Notes: generated from the letters alone by a model not told the origin. Positions 18,406 through 27,655 are shown, counted from the first letter of the stretch. The stretch: 64,000 bases of DNA from Acuticoccus sp051016205 (GCA_051016205.1 CP136534.1:4030001-4094000); one strand, 5' to 3'. Numbers and translations are program-made.

Positions 18406-19059
18406 TCAACGTTTGATCTGAATGGTCTCCAAAAACGCAATGAAGGCGTCGATCTGTTTGGGCTCCATCACGAACTCTGGCATCTGAACCTCAGGGTGGT
18501 TGACGACGATGCCCTCCGCCAGCGCCTCCTCAAGGTGGGAGACGGGGTAGTTTTGCGACAATGTGGCAAAGGGCGGTGCATCGGCCACAGGGCTCGGCCC
18601 CTCCCCTTCCACGGCATGACACTTGGCGCAGAACACCTCGGCGAGCGCCTTGCCCTCCGCCACCGCCTCATCAGACACGTCCGGCGTTTCGGGCGAGTGG
18701 CCGGCGATCATGGTGGTGCCTTGAAGGCGCGCATCCCGCTCAACTGTTCGCAGCGACCTCAGATAAGCGGCAATGGCGGCAATATCCTCTCGCGTCACCG
18801 GAAAAGAGGGCATCACAGGGTGCGGCTGAAGAAGCGCGTAGGCGAGCGCGGCATCATCGATGGAAGGGTCTTGGGCGAGCTGCGGAAAGGATGGTGCCCC
18901 CGCAAGGGCCTGCGGCTGCGGGTCGTCGCCAATCACATGGCAGGCCGAACACCAGGTCTCGGCAATGACGCGGCCCCTTTCCACCTGATCGTCCTGAGCC
19001 CATGCGGCCCCTGCTGTCAGAACCAGCGCAACAGCCGCAATGATGGCGAATCGGGTCAT
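18406..19059 (-). CDS. Dihaem c-type cytochrome
   Basis: A 217-residue periplasmic protein with a Sec signal peptide ending near AWA. It has two covalent haem-binding sites, CSACH near residue 35 and CAKCH near residue 143, each followed by a class I cytochrome c fold with distal Met candidates (VMPSFP and QMPEF). The layout is of two tandem domains of about 95 residues, as in cytochrome c4-like electron carriers. It could serve respiration or cyclic photosynthetic electron flow. Nothing beside it fixes a partner. Confidence 0.9.
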   Translation of the reverse strand: MTRFAIIAAVALVLTAGAAWAQDDQVERGRVIAETWCSACHVIGDDPQPQALAGAPSFPQLAQDPSIDDAALAYALLQPHPVMPSFPVTREDIAAIAAYLRSLRTVERDARLQGTTMIAGHSPETPDVSDEAVAEGKALAEVFCAKCHAVEGEGPSPVADAPPFATLSQNYPVSHLEEALAEGIVVNHPEVQMPEFVMEPKQIDAFIAFLETIQIKR

Positions 19060-19149
19060 AGGTCCTCACCTGTGCCATGATCGGTCAGGATTGAGCGTTT
19101 CATCGGCGCCGGTCCGTCGCCTTGATCTTCATCAATCACGCCGCCTGCC

Positions 19150-19653
19150 ATGCCCCTTGTGATCCGCCCGGCCCACCCCGATGATGCCCTGGCCCTTGCC
19201 GACATCATGAACGCCATCGTGCGCGCGCCGCACATCACCTTCACCACGGTGGAAAAGTCCCCGGCCGATGTGGCCGCCATGATCGACGCCCGCCACCGGG
19301 ACGGCTTTGCCATGCTGGTGGCCGATGAGGATGGCGCAGTGCTCGGCTTTGCGGCCACGGGACCGTTCCGGGCCGGCCCAGGCTATCGTCGCACCATGGA
19401 GGTGAGCTTCAATCTTGCCGAAGGGGCGCGGGGCAAGGGGGTCGGCACAAAACTCCTCACAGCCATTGAGGCGCACGGGCGCGACGCCGGCGCCCACGTG
19501 TTCGTGGCGGGGATCAGCGGGGCCAATCCCGCCGCCCTCGGCTTTTTCGGGGCGCGCGGGTTTGTGGAGGTGGGGCGGCTGGCTGAGACCGGATACAAAG
19601 GCGGACGGTATTTGGATCTTGTGTTCATGCAGAAGACCCTTACCGGGCTTTGA
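19150..19653 (+). CDS. GNAT-family N-acetyltransferase, phosphinothricin acetyltransferase-like
   Basis: A 167-residue acetyltransferase that uses acetyl-CoA. The CoA-binding motif A reads ARGKGVGTKLL around residues 93-103, preceded by a VSFNLAE strand. The order IRPAHPDDALALADIMNAIV at the N-terminus and GISGANPAALGFFGARGF near the end match the PAT/MddA group, which acetylates amines such as methionine sulfoximine. The actual substrate is unknown. It is convergent with the OmpA-like gene, and a large hairpin lies between them. Confidence 0.85.
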   Translation: MPLVIRPAHPDDALALADIMNAIVRAPHITFTTVEKSPADVAAMIDARHRDGFAMLVADEDGAVLGFAATGPFRAGPGYRRTMEVSFNLAEGARGKGVGTKLLTAIEAHGRDAGAHVFVAGISGANPAALGFFGARGFVEVGRLAETGYKGGRYLDLVFMQKTLTGL

Positions 19654-19709
19654 TCGCTGGCACGGCCTTAAGGACCCGTGCAACGCCTCTCCCGCCTTGT
19701 TTCAATTCT

Positions 19710-19778
19710 CCCGCGGCGTGGGGCTCGCCTCAAGGCACGCTTCGCTCTTCGGCCTTGACCCGAGCCCCACGCCGCGGG
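19710..19778. repeat. Large intergenic hairpin between convergent genes
   Basis: A perfect 18-bp inverted repeat (19710-19727 with 19761-19778) encloses a 2-base mismatch and a second perfect 7-bp repeat (19730-19736 with 19752-19758), leaving a 15-base loop. No T run follows on either strand. It may be a bidirectional terminator or a palindromic repeat element. It sits between the convergent GNAT and OmpA-like genes. Confidence 0.75.
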
Positions 19779-19887
19779 TGTGCGTTTGTAGTCGGCTCCG
19801 AAGGAAGGTCGGTCTTCCATCTCACCAAAGGAAGATGATGGGAGGCGCGTTTAACGTCTGTGCCTTCCTCGCCAGGTCGTGGCGGGA

Positions 19888-20913
19888 TCAGCGTTGGGTG
19901 AGTTTGAGTTCGATGCGTCTGTTGCGCTCGTAGGCTTCGGTGTTTTCTTCGTCGACGATGGGTTGAAATTCGCCAAAGCCTGCGGCGACAAGGCGCTCAG
20001 GCGGTACGCCAGCGTCGATCAGGAACTTGACCACCGAAATGGCGCGGGCGGCGGAAAGGTCCCAGTTGGAGCGGAAGCGGCCACGGGTGATGGGGCGGCT
20101 GTCCGTGTGGCCATCCACCCGCAACACCCAGTCGATGTCGTCGGGGATTTCGCCGTCGAGGGTGATGAGTTGCTCGGCGAGCTTGGCAAGCTCAGCCTGA
20201 CCCTGGGCGTTGAGGGAGTCGGACCCTGACGGGAACAACACCTCGGACTGGAAGACGAAACGGTCGCCCACCACCTCAACGCCCGCGCGCTCGGCAAGAA
20301 TGTCGCGCAGACGGCCGAAAAAGTCAGAGCGGAAGCGGTTCAGGATCTGAACGCGTTGGGCAAGGGCAACATTGAGACGTCGACCAAGATCGGCCAGCCG
20401 GGTCTGACTCTCCCTGTCGCGGGACTCCGAGGCCTCCAGAGCATCCTCCAGGGTTGCCATCTGACGCCGCAAGGCCCGCAGCTGCTGGTTTAAGAGCGAG
20501 ACGCGCGACAGGGCATCGGCGCCCAGCGCCTGTTCGGCCTCAAGCTGTTCGCGCAGCGTGCTCACCTCATCGCTCACCTCGTCGGAGCTTTCCCTCTGCC
20601 CTGCCAGTAGGCCCTGGAGTTCGCTCCTTTGCTCCACCAACGCGTCGAGGTTGGCCGACAGTGCAACCACCTCGTCCGCCTGCTCGGACTTTGATGCCCG
20701 CTCCAACGCCAACAGCTCCGACAGTTCGGCAATTTGCTGGTTGAGCCGGGTGAGCGCAGTTTCCCGACCGGTCAGCTCCTGGCTGAGGAAAAACTGAGCG
20801 AGCATGAACAAGGACAACAGGAAGATGATGACAAGCAGCAGCGTTGCCATGGCATCCACGAAGCCAGGCCAATAGTCGGCACGGGCTTCCCTGCGGCGTG
20901 AGGAAAGGCGCAT
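19888..20913 (-). CDS. OmpA/MotB-like peptidoglycan-binding membrane protein
   Basis: A 341-residue protein. One N-terminal membrane helix (about residues 15-38) is followed by a long coiled coil (about 40-190, with Leu, Glu and Arg heptads) and a C-terminal OmpA-like domain with VDGHTDSRPI, NWDLSAARAISVVKFL, AAGFGEFQPI and NRRIELKL. It is the stator-type partner of the MotA/TolQ-like protein encoded 28 bp upstream. The pair is probably an ion-driven inner-membrane complex anchored to the cell wall. It is not clearly flagellar, since no flagellar gene is nearby. Confidence 0.85.
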   Translation of the reverse strand: MRLSSRRREARADYWPGFVDAMATLLLVIIFLLSLFMLAQFFLSQELTGRETALTRLNQQIAELSELLALERASKSEQADEVVALSANLDALVEQRSELQGLLAGQRESSDEVSDEVSTLREQLEAEQALGADALSRVSLLNQQLRALRRQMATLEDALEASESRDRESQTRLADLGRRLNVALAQRVQILNRFRSDFFGRLRDILAERAGVEVVGDRFVFQSEVLFPSGSDSLNAQGQAELAKLAEQLITLDGEIPDDIDWVLRVDGHTDSRPITRGRFRSNWDLSAARAISVVKFLIDAGVPPERLVAAGFGEFQPIVDEENTEAYERNRRIELKLTQR

Positions 20914-20941
20914 CGATCAGCCTCCCTCGGTGGGGCGCACC

Positions 20942-21943
20942 CTACGCACGCTCGTCCTGCTCAAGAGCGCTGTTGAGGCGCACCAGAAGCTCTTCGATGC
21001 GCTCGTTCTGCGCCCCTTGCGCCTCCGCCCAGTCGCGCATGATCTTCTGCTCGCGCCGCACGGTCTTGATGTAGCCGTGAATGCCCTCAGCCAAGCTCGC
21101 CATGATCTGCGCGGTCTGGCGATCATCAACGCTCTTGCCGCCGCCGCCCTTGGCGACAATGGCCGCAAGCCGCTCCACAGCCTCCTGAAGTTCCACCGTC
21201 GCTTGGGCAGCGCCCGCCACTTCAAGATCGTCGACAATGTCGGTGAGAGTGGAGAGCCAGTCTTCAAGCTCTGTGTAAAAGCGGTTCTGGGCCTGACCGG
21301 CCTGAAGGTCCAGAAAGCCCACGATCAGCGAGCCCGTGAGGCCAAACAGCGATGAGGAAAACGCTGTCCCCATCCCCACCAAAGGCGCTTCGAGCCCTGC
21401 CTTCAACTCCTGGAAGATGACGGCCGAATCGCCCGAGGAGACGTCGAGCGACTGGATGGTGGCGCCAACCGAGCTGACGGTCTGCAGGAGGCCGTAGAAG
21501 GTGCCCAGGAGGCCCAGAAACACCAAGAGGCCGATGAGGTAGCGCAAAATGTCGCGACTTTCGTCGAGCCTGGTGCCGATGGTGTCGAGGATGGAGCGCA
21601 TGGTGACCGCGCTCATCACCGTCTCGTCCACACCATCGCGCAGCAGTGTGGCCATGGGCGCAAGGAGCACCGGTTGCCGCTGTTGCGTCGGCGCGCCGGT
21701 GCGGAAACGGTTGACCCAGCCGATCTCCCTAAAAAGGCGCACCACCTGCACGATGGACAGGCCGATCCCCAACACCCCGACGGCGATGATGAGCCCGTTC
21801 AGGATGGGGTTCGCCATGAAGGCGCCAATGATGGTGTTGATCTGAATGAACAGAAGGAACGCCACCAAAATGACGAACAGCACCATCCGCCACAGGTAAA
21901 CCTGCGGATAGGTGAGCCGGTAGGGATCCTTCTGACGCGCCAT
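20942..21943 (-). CDS. MotA/TolQ/ExbB-type proton channel family protein
   Basis: A 333-residue inner-membrane protein. Two membrane segments lie near the N-terminus (about 15-35 and 40-65) and two more around 140-160 and 185-215, with the family motif LVFLGLLGTFYGLLQTVSSV and GMGTAFSSSLFGLTGSLIVGF. The C-terminal 90 residues form a soluble helix. It pairs with the OmpA-like protein downstream. Proximity to an inositol phosphatase gene and efp is an arrangement I associate with Hyphomicrobiales. The force or transport task of the complex is unknown. Confidence 0.85.
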   Translation of the reverse strand: MARQKDPYRLTYPQVYLWRMVLFVILVAFLLFIQINTIIGAFMANPILNGLIIAVGVLGIGLSIVQVVRLFREIGWVNRFRTGAPTQQRQPVLLAPMATLLRDGVDETVMSAVTMRSILDTIGTRLDESRDILRYLIGLLVFLGLLGTFYGLLQTVSSVGATIQSLDVSSGDSAVIFQELKAGLEAPLVGMGTAFSSSLFGLTGSLIVGFLDLQAGQAQNRFYTELEDWLSTLTDIVDDLEVAGAAQATVELQEAVERLAAIVAKGGGGKSVDDRQTAQIMASLAEGIHGYIKTVRREQKIMRDWAEAQGAQNERIEELLVRLNSALEQDERA

Positions 21944-22041
21944 AGGCGGGCTTTAGCTCATGTTTGAGGGCGAGGGAACGCTGCGGTTGTACCCTTGCCG
22001 ACCTTTCTCACCACACAAGCCCATCCATGATGAACGTGGGA

Positions 22042-22851
22042 TTATCGACCGAGCTTTTCCTTCGCCGCCTTGATGTTGGCCAGAAGCGCCCTGTGAACGG
22101 CTTCATTGCCCACAACAATGGATTTTGTGTGGTGGGGACGCTCGCCCCCCGTCACGTCGGTGGCAAAGCCGCCCGCTTCGCGCACGAGCACGATCCCTGC
22201 CGCCATGTCCCAGGCGTTGAGGTCATGCTCCCAGTAGCCGTCGTAGCGGCCTGCGGCGACCCAGGCAATGTCGATGGCCGCGGACCCTGCCCGGCGGATC
22301 CCCGCAACGCGCCCCATCAAGGGCTGGATTTCCGCCAGTGCCCGCGGGTGGTTGCCTTGGCCGAGAAAGGGCAGGCCCGTTGCGATTACACAGTCGGCAA
22401 GGTCGGTGCGGGCCGACACCCTCATGCGGCGGCGGTCGTTCACGTAGGCGCCGCGCCCGCGCTCTGCGGTAAAAAGTTCATCGGTAACAGGGTTGTAGAT
22501 GACGCCCGCCACCAGCTCCCCCTGCCGCTCCAGGGCGATGGAGACGCAAAAGATCGGGATGCCGTGGAGGAAATTGGTGGTGCCGTCGAGGGGGTCGACG
22601 ATCCAGCGATGCTGGCCGTCCTCGCCTTTGATCTCGCCGCCCTCTTCCATCAGGAAGCCGTAGCTGGGGCGGGCGCGCGACAATTCGGCGTGGACGATCT
22701 CCTCGGCGCGCATATCGGCCTTGGACACAAAGTCGGCAGGGCCTTTGCGGGAGACTTGGAGGTTCTCCACCTCGCCGAAATCGCGGGCAAGATTGCGGCC
22801 AGCCTTTTCGGCCGCGCCAACCATGACGTTGAGGAGGGCAGAACGGGCCAT
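22042..22851 (-). CDS. suhB: Inositol-1-monophosphatase family protein
   Basis: A 269-residue Mg-dependent phosphatase. Metal-binding motifs are visible in order: the Glu in MEEGGE near residue 67, WIVDPLDGTTNF at about 83-94, and WDMAAGIVLVREAGG near residue 210. The family hydrolyses inositol phosphates and related sugar phosphates; SuhB-type members also act in RNA metabolism. It is 6 bp after the efp stop on the same strand, so the two are probably co-transcribed. Confidence 0.9.
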   Translation of the reverse strand: MARSALLNVMVGAAEKAGRNLARDFGEVENLQVSRKGPADFVSKADMRAEEIVHAELSRARPSYGFLMEEGGEIKGEDGQHRWIVDPLDGTTNFLHGIPIFCVSIALERQGELVAGVIYNPVTDELFTAERGRGAYVNDRRRMRVSARTDLADCVIATGLPFLGQGNHPRALAEIQPLMGRVAGIRRAGSAAIDIAWVAAGRYDGYWEHDLNAWDMAAGIVLVREAGGFATDVTGGERPHHTKSIVVGNEAVHRALLANIKAAKEKLGR

Positions 22852-22857
22852 GCCGGG

Positions 22858-23421
22858 TCAGTCCGCGCGGCGGACGTAGGCCACCTCTTCCGTGTCGACC
22901 ACGATCTTTTCGCCGGCGCCGATGAAGGGGGGCACCATCACCTTGACCCCGTTTTCAAGGACGGCGGGCTTGTAGCTTGAGGAGGCTGTCTGCCCCTTCA
23001 CCACGGCGTCCGCCTCGGCAATCTCCAGGGTCACATGCTGGGGCAGGGAAATGCCGATGGGCTTTTCCTCGTACATTTCCACCGTGACGGTCATCCCGTC
23101 CTGCAGGAAGGAGGCGCGCTCGCCCACAAAGTCGGTGGACAGCTCCATCTGCTCGTAGGTGGTGTTGTCCATAAAGACGAGATCGTCGCCCTGGGCGTAG
23201 AGGAACTGAAAGTCCTTCTGCTCAAGGCGCACACGCTCCACGGTGTCGGCGGAGCGGAAGCGCTCATTCAGCTTGCGGCCGTCCAGGAGGTTTTTGAGCT
23301 CCACCTGGGCAAAAGCGCCGCCCTTGCCGGGTTTCACGTGCTGCACCTTCACAGCGGCCCACAAGGTGCCCTGGTGCTCCAACACGTTGCCGGGGCGGAT
23401 TTCGTTGCCGTTGATCTTCAT
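22858..23421 (-). CDS. efp: Translation elongation factor P
   Basis: A 187-residue, full-length EF-P that relieves ribosome stalling at polyproline. The KOW-like N-terminal domain carries PGKGG at residues 31-35, with Lys33 at the position normally modified. The two OB domains follow (FMDNTTYEQMELS, and the C-terminal signature region GQTASSSYKPAVLENG near 145-160). No modification enzyme gene (epmA, epmB or earP) is in the window. The gene is divergent from the molybdenum hydroxylase operon. Confidence 0.95.
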   Translation of the reverse strand: MKINGNEIRPGNVLEHQGTLWAAVKVQHVKPGKGGAFAQVELKNLLDGRKLNERFRSADTVERVRLEQKDFQFLYAQGDDLVFMDNTTYEQMELSTDFVGERASFLQDGMTVTVEMYEEKPIGISLPQHVTLEIAEADAVVKGQTASSSYKPAVLENGVKVMVPPFIGAGEKIVVDTEEVAYVRRAD

Positions 23422-23668
23422 GGTCGTCCTTTGAATGGCGCGCGGCCCGGGCGGGTGGAAGCACAGTGAGGCCGTCGGCGCAAGCCGCTGGCGGCGCGGT
23501 TCTGCCGTGTGCGCGCACCATTTATCAGACTGTCCGTCATGGCGGGCGTTGACGCGGCATGAGGACTGGGGCCACCCTCACCGTTCGATCCACGGCGCAG
23601 CGTCGGCGCGACCGGCCGTCCGGCAATGCCGCCTGCCCCCGAAAACTGTGAGTGGGACGGCCGAGCCG

Positions 23669-24454
23669 ATGCCTTTGACGGTGGAAACCTTTCAGACCCT
23701 TGCCGAGGCCGGCCGTGCCTTTGCCGCGGCCCGCTCGGCCCGCTTTCTTGCAGGCGGCACGGTGTTGATGCGCGCGGTGAACGAGGCGGACCCCGCCTTC
23801 GACACCCTCATCCGCACCACCGATCCCACTGCGCGGCAGATTGCGTCCGACGGCTCGGGCGTCTCCATCGGCGCCCTTGCCACCATGAATGACATTCTCG
23901 CCCACCGCGACTGCGGCTTTCTGGGCCCCGTCGCAAGGGTGATCGGCGGGCCGCAGGTGAGGAGCGCTGCCACCGTTGCCGGCAACCTCTTCGCCCCCGC
24001 CCCTTATGGCGACTTTGCAGGCGCCCTCCTTGCCCTTACCGCCACGGTGGAGACAACGGACGGCCGCCGCATTGCCGTCGACGAAATGCTTCGCCCTGGA
24101 GCAGCGCGGGCGCTGGTGGCGACCATCCACATCCCCCGCCCGAACGACTTTCGCTTCCGCAAGGTGACGCGGGTGCGGCCCAAAGGGGTCTCGCTCATGT
24201 CCATTGCGGTCCACATCCCCTCCCGCGGCGAGCCTCGCGTGGTCTTTAACGGGATGGGGGAGCGGCCGATGCGGGCTGTCGGCGCCGAGCGCGCCCTCAA
24301 CGGCCAACGGCTCGACCCTGCAACCATCGACAGAGCCGCGGCCGCCGCCACGGAAGGACTGCAGCCGGTGGACGATTCCCTTGCCTCGGCCTGGTACAGG
24401 CGGGAGGTGGCGGGCCTCCATCTGAAGCGCCTTCTGACGGAGGCACAGCTCTGA
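23669..24454 (+). CDS. Molybdenum hydroxylase FAD-binding subunit, CoxM type
   Basis: A 261-residue FAD subunit that passes electrons from the 2Fe-2S subunit to an acceptor. FAD-binding motifs are FLAGGTVLMR near residue 30 and GGPQVRSAATVAGNLFAPAP near residue 95. The C-terminal CO_deh_flav_C-type region is present. The ATG at 23669 gives the natural family start; the open frame further upstream is not supported. It is the first gene of an eight-gene operon, and its stop overlaps the next start as TGATG. Confidence 0.9.
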   Translation: MPLTVETFQTLAEAGRAFAAARSARFLAGGTVLMRAVNEADPAFDTLIRTTDPTARQIASDGSGVSIGALATMNDILAHRDCGFLGPVARVIGGPQVRSAATVAGNLFAPAPYGDFAGALLALTATVETTDGRRIAVDEMLRPGAARALVATIHIPRPNDFRFRKVTRVRPKGVSLMSIAVHIPSRGEPRVVFNGMGERPMRAVGAERALNGQRLDPATIDRAAAAATEGLQPVDDSLASAWYRREVAGLHLKRLLTEAQL

Positions 24455-24936
24455 TGGCCAAGAAGCCCCTCACCTTCACCCACAACGGGGATGAAAAGGC
24501 CGTCTTCGTGGACGAGGGCCAAAACCTCCTCGACGTTTTGCGCCGCGGCCTTGGCGACCTCACGCCAAAGTACGGCTGCGGCCAAGGCACCTGCGGCGCC
24601 TGCACGGTGATTGTGGACGGATCGCCGCGCCTGTCCTGCCTCACACTTGCACAGAGCGTGGACGGGCAGGCGATCGAGACCGTGGCAGGACTTGCCGAAG
24701 GTGGACGATTGTCCCCGCTCCAGAACGCCTTCATGGAGCACTTTGCGGCCCAGTGCGGCTACTGCACCGACGGAATGCTGATGTCGGCCGCCGCACTCCT
24801 TCGCGCCAACCCCCGTCCCTCCCGGGAGGAGGTGGTGGAGGCGATTTCGGGCAATCTGTGCCGCTGTACCGGCTATGAGGCCATCATCAACGCCGTTCTC
24901 GCCGCCGCTGGCGGTGGGGCGCGTCACACGGGGTAG
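24454..24936 (+). CDS. Molybdenum hydroxylase 2Fe-2S subunit, CoxS type
   Basis: A 160-residue iron-sulfur subunit. The plant-ferredoxin-like cluster is held by CGQGTCGAC (with a later Cys in SCLTL) and the second cluster by CGYC and CRCTGYE, which is the full eight-Cys set of the family. It transfers electrons from the molybdenum site to the FAD subunit. The start overlaps the CoxM stop, and the next gene begins 3 bp after its stop. Confidence 0.95.
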   Translation: MAKKPLTFTHNGDEKAVFVDEGQNLLDVLRRGLGDLTPKYGCGQGTCGACTVIVDGSPRLSCLTLAQSVDGQAIETVAGLAEGGRLSPLQNAFMEHFAAQCGYCTDGMLMSAAALLRANPRPSREEVVEAISGNLCRCTGYEAIINAVLAAAGGGARHTG

Positions 24937-24939
24937 GCC

Positions 24940-26628
24940 ATGCCCATCGAGTTCCGCAAAGAGTATTTCGCCGACGAGCGCGACGACGATCTGAACGAGA
25001 TCGGCAAGCCCACACAGCGCCAGGACATGGTGGGCCACGTCACAGGCCGCTCGCCCTTCTATGACGACCACCTGTTCGACGGTCTGACCCACATCCGCTG
25101 CGTGCGCTCGCCCCACCACCACGCACGGATCCGCCGCATCGACACTTCGGCGGCCGAGACCATGCCAGGCGTGCGCAAGGTCATCACCGGCAAGGATGTG
25201 CCCAAAAACCTCAACACGCTCCTGTCGCTCTTGGACTTCGGCCTCGACGATGAGCCGCTGCTGTCTGAGACCCGCGTTGCCTACAAGGGCGAACCTGTGG
25301 CCGCGGTCGTGGCCGACACGGAGCGTCAGGCCCGTGAGGCGTGCCATGCGGTGCGGGTGGAGTACGAGGAACTCCCCCACGTCCTTGACGTTGAGGAGGC
25401 CATCAAGCCGGGCGCGCCTGTGGTGAACCTCCCCTACCCAGGCAACAAGTTCATCTATCACGGCAAGTACGACCATCAGAAGCTGCGCTATGGCGATGCG
25501 GATGCCGCCTTCCGCCAGGTCGACAGGGTGATCGAGGGGCGCTACCAGATGTCCCCCATAGAGCAGGCGCCCATGGAGACCTGCGGGGCCATCGCAGCGC
25601 CCGAAACCAACGACCGGTTCGTCTGCTACACCTCCACACAGGGGCTGTTCTTCTCCCTCGGCACGTCGGCGAAGCTTTTGGATGTGTCCTCGGCGCGGCT
25701 TCACTTCATTGGCGGTACGGTAGGCGGCGGGTTCGGCGGCAAGGTGGATTCCCTGCACGAGCCCCTCGCCATCCTCGGCACCATGCTGACGGGTCGGCCG
25801 TGCAAATACATGTTCGACCGTGAGGAGGAGATGCAGGTGGGCGCGCCGCGGGGGGCGGAGCGCTGGTACCTCACCGACGGTGTGATGAACGACGGGCGCA
25901 TCGTTGCGCGCAAGTTCGTGGGCTACTTCGATTCAGGCGCCTACACGCGCCTGTCCTCCTACGCCATCATCAAGGGTGTGGGGCATTTGCCTGGGCCCTA
26001 CACCATCCCCAACGTTTATGCGGACGTCTACTGCGTCTTCACCAACCGCACCCCTGCAACGGCCATGCGCGGGTTCGGCATCACAGGCGTAGACTTTGCC
26101 ATTGAAAGCCACATGGACGTCGTGGCCCACGAGATGGGGATCGACCCCATAGAACTGCGCATCCTCAACGCCTACCGCGATGGGGACATGAAGGCCCACA
26201 GGCGCCTTGCAAAGAACTGCGCCCTCATCGAATGTTGCCAGGTGGCGGCTGAAAAGGCGGGGGTGAAACTCTCCCCCTCCGCGTTGGCAGCATCCTCACT
26301 CCATGGCGGCGGCGGGGAGCGCGGGCAGATCCCCAACTTCACTGCCACCGACGACCATGGCCGCGTGGAAGGCTTCAACACAGGCTCTTACGCCCAAGGC
26401 GGGCGCGGCGGCCAGCCTGTAGACATGGGCCGCGATGCGACCCCTTCCCGGTCCCAGCCTGCGCCGGCCGAACCTCAGCGGCCCGTCGCCCCCCCGCAGC
26501 GCACGCCAGAGCCTGCTGCGGCCGCCACCGCGACGCCGCCAGCACCGCCACCGCCAGTCCCTGCACGGCCGGAGCCGCGACGCGGTCCCACACGCTTCTC
26601 TTCCATCTCGGGCCTTCGCCGGCGATAA
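24940..26628 (+). CDS. Molybdenum hydroxylase large subunit, N-terminal half (split gene)
   Basis: A 562-residue protein holding only the first half of a CoxL/XDH large subunit. It includes the substrate-channel domain, the cofactor motif VGGGFGGK at residues 261-268 and the active-site loop AMRGFG at 375-380. Homology stops near residue 440, at the natural linker between the two molybdenum-binding domains. Residues 441-562 are a Gly-rich and then Pro/Ala-rich tail not typical of the family. The catalytic Glu and second cofactor-binding half are on the separate gene at 27656. A DMT transporter gene lies between. The Eubacterium barkeri nicotinate dehydrogenase (NdhL/NdhM) is a known precedent for such a split. 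Confidence 0.9.
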   Translation: MPIEFRKEYFADERDDDLNEIGKPTQRQDMVGHVTGRSPFYDDHLFDGLTHIRCVRSPHHHARIRRIDTSAAETMPGVRKVITGKDVPKNLNTLLSLLDFGLDDEPLLSETRVAYKGEPVAAVVADTERQAREACHAVRVEYEELPHVLDVEEAIKPGAPVVNLPYPGNKFIYHGKYDHQKLRYGDADAAFRQVDRVIEGRYQMSPIEQAPMETCGAIAAPETNDRFVCYTSTQGLFFSLGTSAKLLDVSSARLHFIGGTVGGGFGGKVDSLHEPLAILGTMLTGRPCKYMFDREEEMQVGAPRGAERWYLTDGVMNDGRIVARKFVGYFDSGAYTRLSSYAIIKGVGHLPGPYTIPNVYADVYCVFTNRTPATAMRGFGITGVDFAIESHMDVVAHEMGIDPIELRILNAYRDGDMKAHRRLAKNCALIECCQVAAEKAGVKLSPSALAASSLHGGGGERGQIPNFTATDDHGRVEGFNTGSYAQGGRGGQPVDMGRDATPSRSQPAPAEPQRPVAPPQRTPEPAAAATATPPAPPPPVPARPEPRRGPTRFSSISGLRRR

Positions 26629-26647
26629 GCAGGGGAACCTTCGGGAG

Positions 26648-27601
26648 ATGGCAATGGCCGTGGCCGGCAATCAGAGCGAGATCGACCGCGATGCCATCCG
26701 AGGCATGGCGTTGATGATCGGCGCGGCCATCATCATGCCCGGCCTCGACGCCATTGCAAAAGTTCTGGGCGAAACCCTGTCCCCTGCGCAGATCGGTTTC
26801 ATGCGGTTTGTGATGCAAACGGCAATCCTGTGCACCGCCCATGCTCTGTTGCGGCGCACGATCATCACCGACCCCGTGCGCAAGGCGCTGCCAAAACTCA
26901 TCCTTGCAGGCGGCTTCATGTCGATCGCGACGATTTCGTTGTTCTGGGCCTTACAGTTCCTCCCCCTTGCCAACACCATCGTGCTGTTGTTCGTGGCGCC
27001 GCTGTTCTTGACCGTGTTCGGCGCCATCATCTTGGGGGAAAAGGTGGGACCGCACAGGACCGGCGCCGTCATCGTGGGGCTGATCGGGGCGATGATTGTG
27101 GTGCGGCCCAACTTCATGCTGTTCGGCTGGGCCTCGGTGCTGCCTTTGTTGACTGCCGCAGCCTTTGCCGCGCTGATGACGACACTGCGCTCCATCTCTT
27201 TCGGGCTGGACGGCTTTCGCACCCAAACCGTCAGCGGCGCCTTTGCAGGCCTTTTCCTGGGAATCGCCATTTTGGTGGGCACCGGCACGGGCGTGACGAT
27301 TTTGACACCGTCCGTGCCGTCAGCGGACATTGTGTGGCTCATTGTTCTTATGGGCATCGTCGGCACCATCGGCCAGGGGATGATGACCTTCGGCGCCAAG
27401 TTCGCCGAGGCGAGCCTCATTGCCCCATTCCAGTATCTGGAAATCGTGTCGGCGACGGTGCTCGGCTACATCCTGTTCAGAGAGTTTCCGGACGCGCTGA
27501 CCTGGACAGGCACGGCCATCATCCTTGCCGCCGGCCTTTATACGATCCACCGCGAGCGGCGCCTCATGCGCACCCGCGCCAGAAACATTGCGCTCGGATG
27601 A
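26648..27601 (+). CDS. EamA/DMT-family transporter
   Basis: A 317-residue inner-membrane transporter with ten predicted helices in two EamA repeats, for example GGFMSIATISLFWALQFLPL and, near the C-terminus, SLIAPFQYLEIVSATVLGYI. It resembles the RhaT/YdcZ-type drug/metabolite group that moves amino acids, nucleosides or aromatic compounds. The ATG at 26648 and a second at 26654 share one GGGAG site. It begins 19 bp after the first half of the hydroxylase large subunit and ends 54 bp before the second half, so it is embedded in the enzyme operon and probably moves the substrate or product. Confidence 0.85.
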   Translation: MAMAVAGNQSEIDRDAIRGMALMIGAAIIMPGLDAIAKVLGETLSPAQIGFMRFVMQTAILCTAHALLRRTIITDPVRKALPKLILAGGFMSIATISLFWALQFLPLANTIVLLFVAPLFLTVFGAIILGEKVGPHRTGAVIVGLIGAMIVVRPNFMLFGWASVLPLLTAAAFAALMTTLRSISFGLDGFRTQTVSGAFAGLFLGIAILVGTGTGVTILTPSVPSADIVWLIVLMGIVGTIGQGMMTFGAKFAEASLIAPFQYLEIVSATVLGYILFREFPDALTWTGTAIILAAGLYTIHRERRLMRTRARNIALG

Positions 27602-27655
27602 GGCGGTGCATGTCGCCCCCTCGCCCCAGCCGCGTGAACCGATAGGAGAGCGTTG

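Noticed and set aside
19888..21943. MotA-like plus OmpA-like pair as a Zorya defence system (ZorA/ZorB)
   Set aside because: No ZorC, ZorD or ZorE gene is nearby, the MotA-like protein lacks the long ZorA tail, and the neighbours are efp and an inositol phosphatase, a housekeeping arrangement.
24004..25758. 584-residue open frame on the minus strand over the molybdenum hydroxylase genes
   Set aside because: It is antisense to three well-supported genes, its composition follows from their codon bias, and it resembles no family.
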